DNA of 64,000 nt from Nemorincola sp044225795 (GTDB taxonomy: Bacteria; Bacteroidota; Bacteroidia; Chitinophagales; Chitinophagaceae), in assembly GCA_044225795.1 (NCBI GenBank), contig JBGAIF010000002.1, positions 186,001-250,000 on the forward strand. The letters run 5' to 3'. The notes under the pieces are model-generated. The model made no database searches, had not been told where the DNA came from, and saw only the letters and a list, made by a program, of their open reading frames with translations. The stretch's first letter is position 1; each line of letters begins with the position of its first letter. A program made the translations under genes and the position numbers. Shown here one piece after another: positions 35,072 through 43,861 of this stretch.

Positions 35072-35094
35072 GGAGGGAGCAGATAGCTCCCTCC
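35072..35094. terminator. Terminator between the M14 and VOC genes
   Basis: A 9-bp GC-rich stem GGAGGGAGC / GCTCCCTCC with loop AGATA, followed by GTTTATTTT. It ends the M14 gene and may also serve the converging VOC gene. Confidence 0.85.
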
Positions 35095-35096
35095 GT

Positions 35097-35513
35097 TTAT
35101 TTTGCAGCCGCTTCCTGCAGCTTTTTGATGTCTATCTTGCCCATCTGCATCATGGCCTGCACCACGTTGGGGTTGCTCATCAGCCCGCCCAGTATGGAGG
35201 GTATGATCTGCCACGACAGGCCGAACTTATCTGTAAGCCAGCCGCAACGGCCACCACTGCCACCTTCGGAGAGTTTGGACCACAGTTCATCCACTTCTTC
35301 CTGTGTTTCGCAGTTCACAAAGAGCGATATGGAGGGATTGAAGGAGTACATGGGTCCACCGTTGAATGCTATGAAAGGTTGCCCTTCCAGCTCAAAGGAC
35401 GCGGACATGGGGTTCACCGCGCCCTTCTTTGAATTTTTGAAGATGGACGTATAGAAGTTCATGGCTTCCTCGGCTCTGCCATCGTACCAAAGGAATGGAG
35501 TGATCTTTTGCAT
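35097..35513 (-). CDS. VOC family protein, PhnB/DUF1338-like glyoxalase fold
   Basis: This 138-residue cytoplasmic protein of the vicinal-oxygen-chelate fold starts MQKITPFLWYDGRAEEAMNFYTSIFKNSK, typical of the PhnB-like group often labelled 3-demethylubiquinone methyltransferase-like. It also has the FNGGPMYSFNPSISLFVNCETQEEVDELW and GRCGWLTDKFGLSWQIIP blocks. The enzymatic role of this subgroup is not known. It has its own promoter box 32 nt upstream. Confidence 0.87.
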   Translation of the reverse strand: MQKITPFLWYDGRAEEAMNFYTSIFKNSKKGAVNPMSASFELEGQPFIAFNGGPMYSFNPSISLFVNCETQEEVDELWSKLSEGGSGGRCGWLTDKFGLSWQIIPSILGGLMSNPNVVQAMMQMGKIDIKKLQEAAAK

Positions 35514-35545
35514 GTTATGTGCTTTTGGTCAGGAAAATTACCGCA

Positions 35546-35553
35546 CAAACATA
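35546..35553 (-). promoter_or_regulatory. -7 promoter box of the VOC gene
   Basis: CAAACATA on the plus strand is TATGTTTG on the minus strand, 32 nt before the ATG. Confidence 0.55.
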
Positions 35554-35682
35554 CGTTCTGTTTGCGGGTTCCCGGTGGGTATTATGCGACAATGTTCGGG
35601 TATTTAGCTTGTAGCACACGGGGGATTGCATGGGTTAGGCACAATTGGCCGTAAAACTTTATTTTTACCACAAATCACAAAT

Positions 35683-38600
35683 ATGCGCTTTCCACTACTA
35701 TGTACATTTTTTCTTTCCTGTGTCCTGTTCCGGTCTTATGCCCAGTCTCCGAAACCGGGGCTTAAATGGCCGGAGCCAACTAAGGTGCCCGGCATGGCAT
35801 CGCTCGCAGACAACGACTACAGGAATGCTAACAACGAACATTACTGGGGAAACCGCCTGCCCGATATGGCCTACTGGCAGCAAGACGTGGCCTATAAGAT
35901 AAATGCCACCATGCATGAGGACAACAATATGATAGAGGCTACCGAAGAACTTACCTACTGGAACAATTCGCCGGATACGCTTCGCTATGTCTATTTCCAC
36001 CTGTATCAGAACGCGTTCATAAAGGGGTCGCACCTGCATGCGCTGGAAAAGGCCAATAAGGTGAAGACGAGAATGGGCAGGCAGGAAGAGGCCGGCCTCG
36101 GCACCACTACAGCCAACATCATGGTGGACGGGCAGCCCGCAAACACCGAGCTGGACAACACAATACTAAAGGTGTACCTGCCTAAACCTATGGCACCTCA
36201 CAGCAGGATAGCCATATCCATGAATTTCAATACTTACTACGACAAGGGCGCCACGCGCCGCAGGATGCAGATGTATGACGCGTGGGGCTCTATGCACTAC
36301 AACGGAGTGCAGTGGTTCCCAAAGATGTGCGTCTATGACCGCATGCATGGCTGGGACACCTATCAGCACCTGAACAAAGAATTCTATGGCGACTTTGGTA
36401 TCTACGACGTAACACTGGATTTCCCGTCGAACTATGTGGTAGAAGCAACCGGCATATTGCAGAACCGCAGCGAAGCACTCCCGGACGAACTCCGCGCGAA
36501 GCTGGACATCAAAAACTTTGCTAACAAAAAGTGGAACGAGCCGCCATCTGTGATAACCCCCTATGAGAAAGGGAAGCGGAAGAAATGGCATTTCATAGGT
36601 AACAATGTGCATGATTTCGCATTTACGGCCGATCCTACCTATCGCATAGGCACTGCCACCTGGAATGGTATAGAGTGTGTAGCGATCGTGCAGGAGCCGC
36701 ATGCTGCGGGATGGCAGAATGCACCGGAATACATGACCAGAATAATCAGCACCTTCTCGCAGGAAATAGGGCTATACCGCTACCCTAAGATAGTAGCAGC
36801 AGATGCGCAGGACGGCATGGAATACCCTATGATCACGCTGGATGGGGGTTCTGAACCCGGTTATCGCGGGTTGCTGGTGCATGAGATAGGCCACAACTGG
36901 TTCTATGGCCAGGTTGGCAGCAACGAGACCTACCGTGCTGCCATGGATGAGGGGTTCACACAATTCCTTACATCATTGGGCCTGCGTAAGATAGACGGAG
37001 AGAATGCGGTGACAACACCTGCAAGATCGAAATACCGCAGGCACTTCAGCGAGCCTGTGAATGTGCTGGACCGGAATGTACTGAACCGATATACATCGGA
37101 CGCGCTGAATCAGAATGAAGTACCGATCAATACGCACTCAGACGATTTCAACGGCGCCCTGAATCACGGAGGCGGATATGGATTGGTGTATTATAAGACC
37201 GCGTCTATGCTGTACAACCTCGAGTATGTACTGGGCGACTCGCTGTTCAAAGAAGCTATTCACCATTACTTTGAGCAGTGGAAATTTGCGCATCCGTATT
37301 TCGAAGACTTCCGCGCGTCTGTGATACAGTTCACCCATGTTGACCTGTCGTGGTTCTTTGACGAATGGTTTGAAACGACCAAAAGGCTGGACTATGGTAT
37401 CAGCAACATCCGTAAGATCAAGGGCACTGACAGTTTCGCGGTGAAATTCCGCCGTAAGGGAGAAATGCAGATGCCGCTTGATTTTACTATCACCTCGAAA
37501 AGCGGAAAGAAGTATGATTTTTATGTGCCAAATACATGGTACAAGAAATCTACCGCGGCCACTACGCTACCTAAGTGGTATGGCTGGGGTAAGCTGAACG
37601 AAGATTACACAGCTCACATACAGGTGCCCGGAGGTATAAAATATGTGCAACTGGATACTACCTGCCGTTTGGCCGATGTGAACATGACCAACAATTACCG
37701 CAGCAAATGTTTGCCGGTAAGTCCGAAAGCTATAAAGACATTGTTTGATGGCGGGCTGAATCCTCAGTGGGACCGGAGACAATACCGCATGTACATACGC
37801 CCCGACCTGTGGTGGAATCCGTTAGATGGCATCAAGGCGGGCATACATTTCGAGGGTGACTACTTATTCAGTCTTTATAAAGTGGATGCAACCGTGTGGG
37901 GCAACACACACCTGCTGCAGGAAAATCTCTATGCCCCGGCAAGCAAACACTATAGCCCTGTGAACTATTCGTTCAATTATACGTCGCCGATCACGGTCAG
38001 CATGCCAAAACTGCAATTGCAACTAAACAGCAGGTATCTTGATGGCGGCTGGTATCAGCGCGGCGGATTCAACTGGCTGATCAATGACCACAATACGGCT
38101 GTAGTTTACGGACAGAGTTTGTGGCGCAAGGATAAATACCAGTATGACTATCTTATTGACGCAGGCGACTGGAGCAGTTCGTGGGCGCGCCCTAATACTT
38201 CGCTTAACGCAGCCTGGATCCACAACTATAATTACATAAATGGTGCCGGCAGATACACGTTCAGTTTCCGGGCACCTATTCTTAACGGCAACAATGGCCC
38301 GTCAAACTATTCCTATGCACAACTGGAAGCAATAAACACGAACTATGTGGCTAAGTTTGAAGTACGCACGAGGTTCATAGGCCGTTACGGAATGGGTAAC
38401 CGAATCCCTAATGAAAGTATGCTGTATATGGCAGGGGGAAGTCCTGAAGACGCTATGGAGAATAAATACACGCGTAGTGTGGGCTTCATACCTACTACCT
38501 GGGAGAACATATCTATTTACAATACCAATCATTACCAGTATGGCGGTGGCCTCGGGCTGCGCGGCTATGCCGGGTACAATGCTCCTGATGAACATAATGG

Positions 38601-38985
38601 CATACTGATGGAGGGCTACAAAGGCAGAAGCGGCGTGGGACTGAATGTAGAAGTGGGTGTAGAGAACTATATACCGTGGAAACCCGGCTTCTTCCGCAAC
38701 TGGTTGCATGCCAATGTCTATGGGTTCGGCGACGCGGGCATCATGCAACTGAACAATTTCTCACCGCTGAATGTTTATAATGTAGTTCCCACCAATGTAT
38801 GGGGCTCTGTACATGCCGATGCCGGTGCAGGATGCGCCTTCACCATCAAGAACTGGGGCGTATTTGAGAAAGCGAAACCACTTACGTTACGTATAGACTT
38901 CCCGTTCTTCCTGAACCGCCCGCCATATAGCAACAGCCAATACGCTACATTCAGGTATGTGATCGGTGTCAACAGGGCGTTCTGA
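35683..38985 (+). CDS. M1 family aminopeptidase with long C-terminal barrel-like region
   Basis: This 1100-residue exported protein has a signal peptide (MRFPLLCTFFLSCVLFRSYAQ) and an M1 peptidase part. The zinc site is HEIGH (400-404) with the third ligand Glu423, and a GG-x-EYPM-like aminopeptidase block (DGMEYPMITLDGG) lies just before. The part after about residue 680 is unlike peptidase domains: it consists of short amphipathic strands rich in Tyr, Trp, Asn and Gly (for example YLFSLYKVDATVWGN, GAGRYTFSFRAPI) and ends YATFRYVIGVNRAF, with a terminal Phe as in outer-membrane barrels. The protein therefore probably sits in the outer membrane with the peptidase attached. I chose ATG 35683 for the signal peptide. 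Confidence 0.85.
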   Translation: MRFPLLCTFFLSCVLFRSYAQSPKPGLKWPEPTKVPGMASLADNDYRNANNEHYWGNRLPDMAYWQQDVAYKINATMHEDNNMIEATEELTYWNNSPDTLRYVYFHLYQNAFIKGSHLHALEKANKVKTRMGRQEEAGLGTTTANIMVDGQPANTELDNTILKVYLPKPMAPHSRIAISMNFNTYYDKGATRRRMQMYDAWGSMHYNGVQWFPKMCVYDRMHGWDTYQHLNKEFYGDFGIYDVTLDFPSNYVVEATGILQNRSEALPDELRAKLDIKNFANKKWNEPPSVITPYEKGKRKKWHFIGNNVHDFAFTADPTYRIGTATWNGIECVAIVQEPHAAGWQNAPEYMTRIISTFSQEIGLYRYPKIVAADAQDGMEYPMITLDGGSEPGYRGLLVHEIGHNWFYGQVGSNETYRAAMDEGFTQFLTSLGLRKIDGENAVTTPARSKYRRHFSEPVNVLDRNVLNRYTSDALNQNEVPINTHSDDFNGALNHGGGYGLVYYKTASMLYNLEYVLGDSLFKEAIHHYFEQWKFAHPYFEDFRASVIQFTHVDLSWFFDEWFETTKRLDYGISNIRKIKGTDSFAVKFRRKGEMQMPLDFTITSKSGKKYDFYVPNTWYKKSTAATTLPKWYGWGKLNEDYTAHIQVPGGIKYVQLDTTCRLADVNMTNNYRSKCLPVSPKAIKTLFDGGLNPQWDRRQYRMYIRPDLWWNPLDGIKAGIHFEGDYLFSLYKVDATVWGNTHLLQENLYAPASKHYSPVNYSFNYTSPITVSMPKLQLQLNSRYLDGGWYQRGGFNWLINDHNTAVVYGQSLWRKDKYQYDYLIDAGDWSSSWARPNTSLNAAWIHNYNYINGAGRYTFSFRAPILNGNNGPSNYSYAQLEAINTNYVAKFEVRTRFIGRYGMGNRIPNESMLYMAGGSPEDAMENKYTRSVGFIPTTWENISIYNTNHYQYGGGLGLRGYAGYNAPDEHNGILMEGYKGRSGVGLNVEVGVENYIPWKPGFFRNWLHANVYGFGDAGIMQLNNFSPLNVYNVVPTNVWGSVHADAGAGCAFTIKNWGVFEKAKPLTLRIDFPFFLNRPPYSNSQYATFRYVIGVNRAF

Positions 38986-39009
38986 CAGATGGCCTGACAA
39001 CAGAGAGCT

Positions 39010-39702
39010 TTACTTTGTTTCAGTTACCTCTGCCTGACGGTGCTTGTGTGTGCGAATGAAATAGCCTACTGATATATTTACACAAGCATTCCTTAGTGAT
39101 CTCGTGTCGCGGGCGGAAGGCATTTCATTAACGAGGCCCCGCTGAAATGAAAGCATCGCGTGCATCCCCGTGGCCATTTCAAAACCGCCAACGATCTTTA
39201 TCCCGGCATCTAATAGCCGGATATCATCGCCGGCAGATGATCCGATATTCAAAGTCCGGGTATAAGGATCCGTTCCTTTTCTTGGTGGTATCCCAACTGA
39301 CCCGGATACTTTGACATTACCATTTGTGTTCACACCCACATACGGGCCTATACCTATGAAGGGAGTTGCCGGCTTACCATCAGCGAATTTGTAAATAACT
39401 GAAACCGGCACCTGCAGGCTACGAATGTTCTTGTATGAATTAGTGCCACCAACCCTTGGCATCGGACTATCCCCTGTCTTTACATAGAAAAGGCCCTGCT
39501 GCATGTGCCATCGCCCTGTGAGCGGCAAGTCTGTGTTCACGCCAAAGCCATACCCGGAAGCGGGGCCATGATATTCGGCGCCATTGCCAATGTTCAGGAT
39601 ATATACACATTGGTTCGCCGATACTTCGGGGCCTATACTGAGCTGCGCGGCAGCTATAACAGATCGCAGCAACAGGACCGAACTAAATAACATCTTACTC
39701 AT
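39010..39702 (-). CDS. Outer-membrane beta-barrel protein (PorT-like family)
   Basis: A 230-residue protein with a signal peptide (MSKMLFSSVLLLRSVIAAAQ). The body has the strand pattern of the 8-stranded barrel family common in Bacteroidota (YGFGVNTDLPLTGRWHMQQGLFY, IRSLQVPVSVIYKF, PFIGIGPYVGVNTNG, NISVGYFIRTH). The LPLTGRWHMQQGL and PVSVIYKF segments are the most typical. Its function is unknown; related proteins include PorT, but a role in T9SS is not implied. Confidence 0.72.
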   Translation of the reverse strand: MSKMLFSSVLLLRSVIAAAQLSIGPEVSANQCVYILNIGNGAEYHGPASGYGFGVNTDLPLTGRWHMQQGLFYVKTGDSPMPRVGGTNSYKNIRSLQVPVSVIYKFADGKPATPFIGIGPYVGVNTNGNVKVSGSVGIPPRKGTDPYTRTLNIGSSAGDDIRLLDAGIKIVGGFEMATGMHAMLSFQRGLVNEMPSARDTRSLRNACVNISVGYFIRTHKHRQAEVTETK

Positions 39703-39769
39703 AGATCAGGAAGGTTGTGTGTATTAAAATTAAGCATTATGGTTGATATCCTAATCAAAATACTCAGAC

Positions 39770-39777
39770 TATCTTTG
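39770..39777 (+). promoter_or_regulatory. -7 box ending 4 nt before the rluD start (leaderless layout)
   Basis: TATCTTTG, then CAGG, then ATG 39782. The next in-frame ATG is 46 codons later, inside the S4 domain, so the first ATG is very likely the true start. Confidence 0.7.
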
Positions 39778-39781
39778 CAGG

Positions 39782-40882
39782 ATGGCAACGGATAATGACA
39801 TAGAAGACGTATGGGATGATGAAGACCCCGAAGGAGATGTATCTGAATCGGCAGGAGAGCCTGTCGAGCGGCTTCGCATTGTCACAGATAAGCGGCAGGA
39901 GCCTTTACGGATAGACAAGTTCATAATGAACCGTCTTGAAGGGGCTACCCGCAACAAGGTGCAACAAGCCATTGAAGAAGGGTTCATACTTGTTAATAAC
40001 GAGGTTGTGAAGCCCAACTACAAAGTCAGGCCTAATGACCTTATTGTAGTACTTGAGACCCGGAAACCCGAAAGCCTTGAAGTTATTCCGGAAAATATCC
40101 CGCTCAATATTGCCTATGAAGATGATGCGCTGATGATCGTCAATAAGCCCGCGGGTATGGTGGTACATCCGGGGTGCGGCAATTACAGCGGCACACTAGT
40201 GAACGGATTATCGTACTACCTGCAAAAAGAGCAGGTGGACATTGAGGGCCTGAACCGTGTGGGGCTTGTGCACCGGATAGACAAAGACACCTCCGGGCTG
40301 GTGGTTATAGCCAAGAAAGATGAGGCAATGACGAAGCTGGCCGCGCAGTTCAAGAAACATACCGTTCACCGCAGATACATAGCCCTAGTGTGGGGCGACC
40401 TTGAATCTGAAGAGGGCACCATACATGTGAACATTGGCAGAAACCTGCGTTTCAGAAAGATCATGGATGCCTTTCCCGACGGAGACCATGGCAAGGACGC
40501 CATTACTCACTATAAAGTATTGGAGCGCTTCAATTATGTGACACTGGTAGAGCTGCGGCTGGAGACCGGACGCACCCACCAGATACGTGTGCATATGAAA
40601 CACATCGGGCACCCCCTGTTCAATGATGCTACATATGGCGGAGACAGAATTGTAAAAGGTACTGTCTTCAACAAATACAAACAGTTCATTGAAAACTGCT
40701 TTGGTATTCTTACGCGGCAGGCATTGCATGCAAAGGAGCTCGGCTTCACTCATCCTGATACCGGGCAACGTATGCAGTTCGATTCGGAATTGCCACAAGA
40801 TATGCAGGAGGTAATTGAAAAATGGCGGACCTATACGCAAGGCATGAACAAACAGGTAAAAGAAAAACTTTACAATAAATAA
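39782..40882 (+). CDS. rluD: 23S rRNA pseudouridine synthase RluD
   Basis: This 366-residue enzyme isomerises uridines in helix 69 of 23S rRNA. After an acidic N-terminal tail (about 1-30) it has an S4 RNA-binding domain (about 40-100, RIDKFIMNRLEGATRNKVQQAIEEG) and the catalytic domain with GLVHRIDKDTSGLVV; Asp167 is the catalytic residue. The HMKHIGHPLFNDATYGG block and the RQALHAKELGFTHP block complete the RluA-family set. The mRNA is probably leaderless. It could be RluA/C by family, but the S4 domain and length fit RluD best. Confidence 0.92.
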   Translation: MATDNDIEDVWDDEDPEGDVSESAGEPVERLRIVTDKRQEPLRIDKFIMNRLEGATRNKVQQAIEEGFILVNNEVVKPNYKVRPNDLIVVLETRKPESLEVIPENIPLNIAYEDDALMIVNKPAGMVVHPGCGNYSGTLVNGLSYYLQKEQVDIEGLNRVGLVHRIDKDTSGLVVIAKKDEAMTKLAAQFKKHTVHRRYIALVWGDLESEEGTIHVNIGRNLRFRKIMDAFPDGDHGKDAITHYKVLERFNYVTLVELRLETGRTHQIRVHMKHIGHPLFNDATYGGDRIVKGTVFNKYKQFIENCFGILTRQALHAKELGFTHPDTGQRMQFDSELPQDMQEVIEKWRTYTQGMNKQVKEKLYNK

Positions 40883-40950
40883 AATAACAATATAAAATTG
40901 CTGTGATTGTTAAATTCGCCTATCAATCCGGCTTTTTAAGTGAAATGGAT

Positions 40951-40958
40951 TATCTTTG
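40951..40958 (+). promoter_or_regulatory. -7 promoter box of tatA
   Basis: TATCTTTG, 49 nt before ATG 41008. Confidence 0.55.
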
Positions 40959-41007
40959 CTTTCACCCCTATTAATATTTTTATTATTTAATACTTAAAAC
41001 ATTTTTT

Positions 41008-41229
41008 ATGCTGTTATTGAATAGTGTTTTCACTGGTCCGCACATGATCTGGTTGTTATTGATCGTAGTAGTGCTGTTTGGCGGAAAGAAAATACCGGAA
41101 CTGGCAAAAGGCCTGGGTAAAGGAATACGTGAGTTTAATGAAGCCAAGGATGGTATTAAGAACGAAATAGAGACCGGTATAAAAGATAAAGAGAAGATTC
41201 AGTCTCCGAATACCAATGCATCTAACTAG
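41008..41229 (+). CDS. tatA: Twin-arginine translocase subunit TatA/TatE
   Basis: This 73-residue protein has a short N-terminal membrane helix (MIWLLLIVVVLF), the conserved FGGKKIPELAKGLGKGIREF hinge and amphipathic helix, and a charged cytoplasmic tail. TatA oligomers form the pathway for folded proteins across the inner membrane. tatC is not adjacent. The ATG at 41044 (M13, MIWLLL) is also possible as the start; the extra N-terminal residues MLLLNSVFTGPH are longer than usual. Confidence 0.9.
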   Translation: MLLLNSVFTGPHMIWLLLIVVVLFGGKKIPELAKGLGKGIREFNEAKDGIKNEIETGIKDKEKIQSPNTNASN

Positions 41230-41313
41230 GCGGCCTGCCGGTTAGTTCTTAGCCTTTACATATTGTTACGCAGCCGACAGGCTGTATATTGAACGCTTTT
41301 ACAACGATAAAAC

Positions 41314-42537
41314 ATGCAATACAAGACTATCGTGTATGCATTATTTTTTATTCTAATTGCTGTCCCTGCCGGGGCACAGCATTCTGCTGTCAGAAGTGCC
41401 GGCACCACTATCAACATTATTGCACGGGAAGTACCTGAACCGAAGGATTCACTGGAAAAGAACAGCAGCAATGCCAGGCCGAAAGATAAACAACCACAGA
41501 AGCCTGAAAACTCTCTGCTGGCAAACAATACACCGGCTAATGGCAAACCCCAATATACCAAGGTGCCACTGGCCGGCGAAAAAGACTACTTCGGAGATAA
41601 GAACGAGTATGTAAATGATTTCGTTCGCAAATACCTTGAGCTGCACAACAGAACTCTTGGCAGCGTACAGAATAACAGCCCGAAGCCATTCTCACTAATG
41701 GATGATGTGCTGGAAAAGAAGAACCTGCCAAAGGAACTTAAATACCTTGCCGTAATTGAATCTGCACTCAATCATAATGCTGTTTCCCATGCAGGAGCTG
41801 TTGGTCCGTGGCAATTGATGTCCACCACTGCGCGTATGATGGGGCTGTCAGTAACACGCAAGCATGATGACCGCCGCGACTGGGATAAATCCACCGTGGC
41901 TGCTGTAAAATACCTGGAGTTGCTATATAGCCAGCTTAATGACTGGCTGCTTGTAATTGCTGCATACAACAGCGGACCAACACCTGTACAAAGAGCAATA
42001 GAACGCACCGGCAGCAGAAACTTCTGGGATATTAAAGAATACCTGCCCCGCGAAACACAAGGCCACGTACTGGCGTTTATCGCTACCGCCAGCATCTTTG
42101 AAAACCTGAGCAAGTTCATTGACCTTGGCAGCATACCTGTTGATTACAAATTTGGCAAAGAAGAGGAACCGCCGCTAGTAGTTGCACCTCCTGTCAAAGA
42201 ATTGCCGGGAAAACCAGCAGGAGGTACAGCCAATGTAAGTACCGCTGCTCCTACCGGAGGCGTTATGGTGAAGAAACCACCATTCACAGATGAAGAATTG
42301 AAGAATATGTCGATGATGCGTATCACTCAACCTATCAACCTGGAACTACTGGCCACTGAGATAGGAAGTGATAAAAAATTGCTGGCGCGGTGGAATGCTG
42401 ATTATGATATGTTCATCTACGGCACCTACCCCACTCCGTTCTATAATCTGCGGATACCCAAGGACAAAGTGGATATCTTTATGAAAAAGAAGGATGAGTT
42501 GACGAAGAAATCCAAAATAATATTTGCGAATAAATAA
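41314..42537 (+). CDS. Lytic murein transglycosylase, SLT type (MltD-like)
   Basis: This 407-residue exported muramidase has a signal peptide (MQYKTIVYALFFILIAVPAGAQ), a low-complexity Lys/Asn/Pro linker (about 45-85), then the goose-lysozyme-like SLT domain. The catalytic Glu149 is in LAVIESALNHNAVS, followed by GPWQLMSTTARMMGL and AYNSGPTPVQRAI. Residues about 290-320 form a second linker and the C-terminal ~95 residues resemble a partial LysM-like or unrelated cap (no clear LysM repeats, unlike MltD). It cleaves the glycan chain of peptidoglycan, forming 1,6-anhydro ends. Confidence 0.88.
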   Translation: MQYKTIVYALFFILIAVPAGAQHSAVRSAGTTINIIAREVPEPKDSLEKNSSNARPKDKQPQKPENSLLANNTPANGKPQYTKVPLAGEKDYFGDKNEYVNDFVRKYLELHNRTLGSVQNNSPKPFSLMDDVLEKKNLPKELKYLAVIESALNHNAVSHAGAVGPWQLMSTTARMMGLSVTRKHDDRRDWDKSTVAAVKYLELLYSQLNDWLLVIAAYNSGPTPVQRAIERTGSRNFWDIKEYLPRETQGHVLAFIATASIFENLSKFIDLGSIPVDYKFGKEEEPPLVVAPPVKELPGKPAGGTANVSTAAPTGGVMVKKPPFTDEELKNMSMMRITQPINLELLATEIGSDKKLLARWNADYDMFIYGTYPTPFYNLRIPKDKVDIFMKKKDELTKKSKIIFANK

Positions 42538-42569
42538 TATAATTGATCCGGGTAAAATCTAAATAGATT

Positions 42570-42599
42570 TTGCATTTTGAATATAATAAATTACCTTTG
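42570..42599 (+). promoter_or_regulatory. Promoter of rpsT
   Basis: TTG (42570-42572), 19 bp, TACCTTTG (42592-42599), 23 nt before ATG 42623. This is the best full match to the Bacteroidota promoter in the window. Confidence 0.85.
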
Positions 42600-42622
42600 C
42601 AGTCCTTAAAAAGTAAAACTTA

Positions 42623-42877
42623 ATGGCAAATCATAAAGCTACCAAAAAAGATGTTCGTCAGAGTGAGAAGCGTCGCGAGCGTAACCGTTATTATGGTAAA
42701 ACAACCCGTAATGCTATCCGCGCTTTATTAGCTAACACTAACAAATCTTCTGCTTCTGAAGAGTTGAGCAAGGTTATCTCCATGATAGACAAGCTGGCCA
42801 AGCGCAATGTGATCCACAAGAACAAAGCGAGCAACCTGAAATCAGGCCTGGTAAAGAGAATTAACGCCCTGGCGTAA
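42623..42877 (+). CDS. rpsT: 30S ribosomal protein S20
   Basis: This 84-residue, highly basic helical protein binds 16S rRNA at the bottom of the small subunit. It has the family start MANHKATKKDVRQSEKRRERNR, the central LSKVISMIDKLAKRNVIHKNKASNLKSGL block and a short C-terminus. Length is normal. It has its own promoter and terminator. Confidence 0.96.
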   Translation: MANHKATKKDVRQSEKRRERNRYYGKTTRNAIRALLANTNKSSASEELSKVISMIDKLAKRNVIHKNKASNLKSGLVKRINALA

Positions 42878-42896
42878 TTTATCATATCATTTATGT

Positions 42897-42922
42897 AATA
42901 ACCCCGGCAAACCGGGGTTATT
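42897..42922 (+). terminator. Terminator of rpsT
   Basis: An 11-bp stem AATAACCCCGG / CCGGGGTTATT with loop CAAA, followed by TTCTTTTT. Confidence 0.92.
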
Positions 42923-42979
42923 TTCTTTTTATCCAACTGCTGTTCTGTTTACCTTTATAACTTGTTGTAACCGCATTGT

Positions 42980-43859
42980 ATGCTATACAGAAACTTTTTC
43001 TTGTCCTTTGCCGGCCTCCTGCTGTTAGTAGCAACAATAAGCACAGCGAAGGATCACACACTGAATGGAAAACTGAAGCTGAAGTCCGGAGAGACGTTTG
43101 ACTACAGCATTGTATTCTCGGTCAACAAATCATCGCTGAAGGGCTATTCTATCACAAAACTCCCTGATGGGACACAGAATAAGACAGCCATCTCCGGCAC
43201 GTTCAACGGGGCGCAACACCTGATCATTTTTTCTGAAACAAAGATGCTCAGCACTCCGCAGAAAGATGCTACCTTCTGCTTTGTAAATGCAGTGCTCTTA
43301 TTTAAGAAGAAAGGGAACAATATCATCTGCGCAGGGCCATTCTCAGGAAAAGACAGCAAGAAGAAACCATGCGGCAATGGCAATCTTGAATTTACTATTG
43401 ATGCCAATTCCGACTCGCTGTTCAATAAGGACATACACACACCAGTAAAAATGGAATCTTCAGGCATATCGCCAAAGACGGTGACAATGCCCAACAAGTA
43501 TGAAGAAGCAATGGGCGCAGATAAGATAACGGCAGGCGTGGATAAAGAATTCACCTGGCACTCTGATACCTGTGTCATTGATGTATGGGATGGTGGTGTC
43601 ATAGACGGAGATGTGATCTCTGTATTTTGATGAAGTAAAAGTGCTGGACAACTATAAGCTGGTACACGACGCAAAGCAACTACGGATACCATTTACCAAA
43701 AGAGTAAGCACTATAACCATAGTAGCTGAAGATGAAGGTGTGAACCCGCCCAATACCGCACAGATAATGCTTACAGACCGCGGGTCAAAGCCACAGGTGA
43801 TAACTGCCTTCAATAAAAAGGGAGCCAGGGCTAAGATCGTGATCAAAAGAAGCAGGTAA
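42980..43859 (+). pseudogene. Secreted protein gene split by a frameshift near 43625
   Basis: The first frame (42980-43630, 216 residues) has a signal peptide (MLYRNFFLSFAGLLLLVATISTA) and ends at a domain that reads VIDVWDGGVIDGDVISVF before the stop. The next frame (43641-43859, +1 relative) continues the same domain: VLDNYKLVHDAKQLRIPF and then TITIVAEDEGVNPPNTAQIML. I know this domain as a recurrent C-terminal module of secreted Bacteroidota proteins (WDxGxxDGDxISVxxN...AExxGxxPPNTA). The break is in the tract GTATTTTGATG; restoring two bases there gives a natural length. It is a recent pseudogene, a frameshifted gene or a sequencing error. The function of the intact protein is unknown. 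Confidence 0.75.
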
Positions 43860-43861
43860 AG

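Noticed and set aside
38986..39009. Terminator between the M1 peptidase and PorT-like genes
   Set aside because: The 24-bp gap holds no convincing hairpin.
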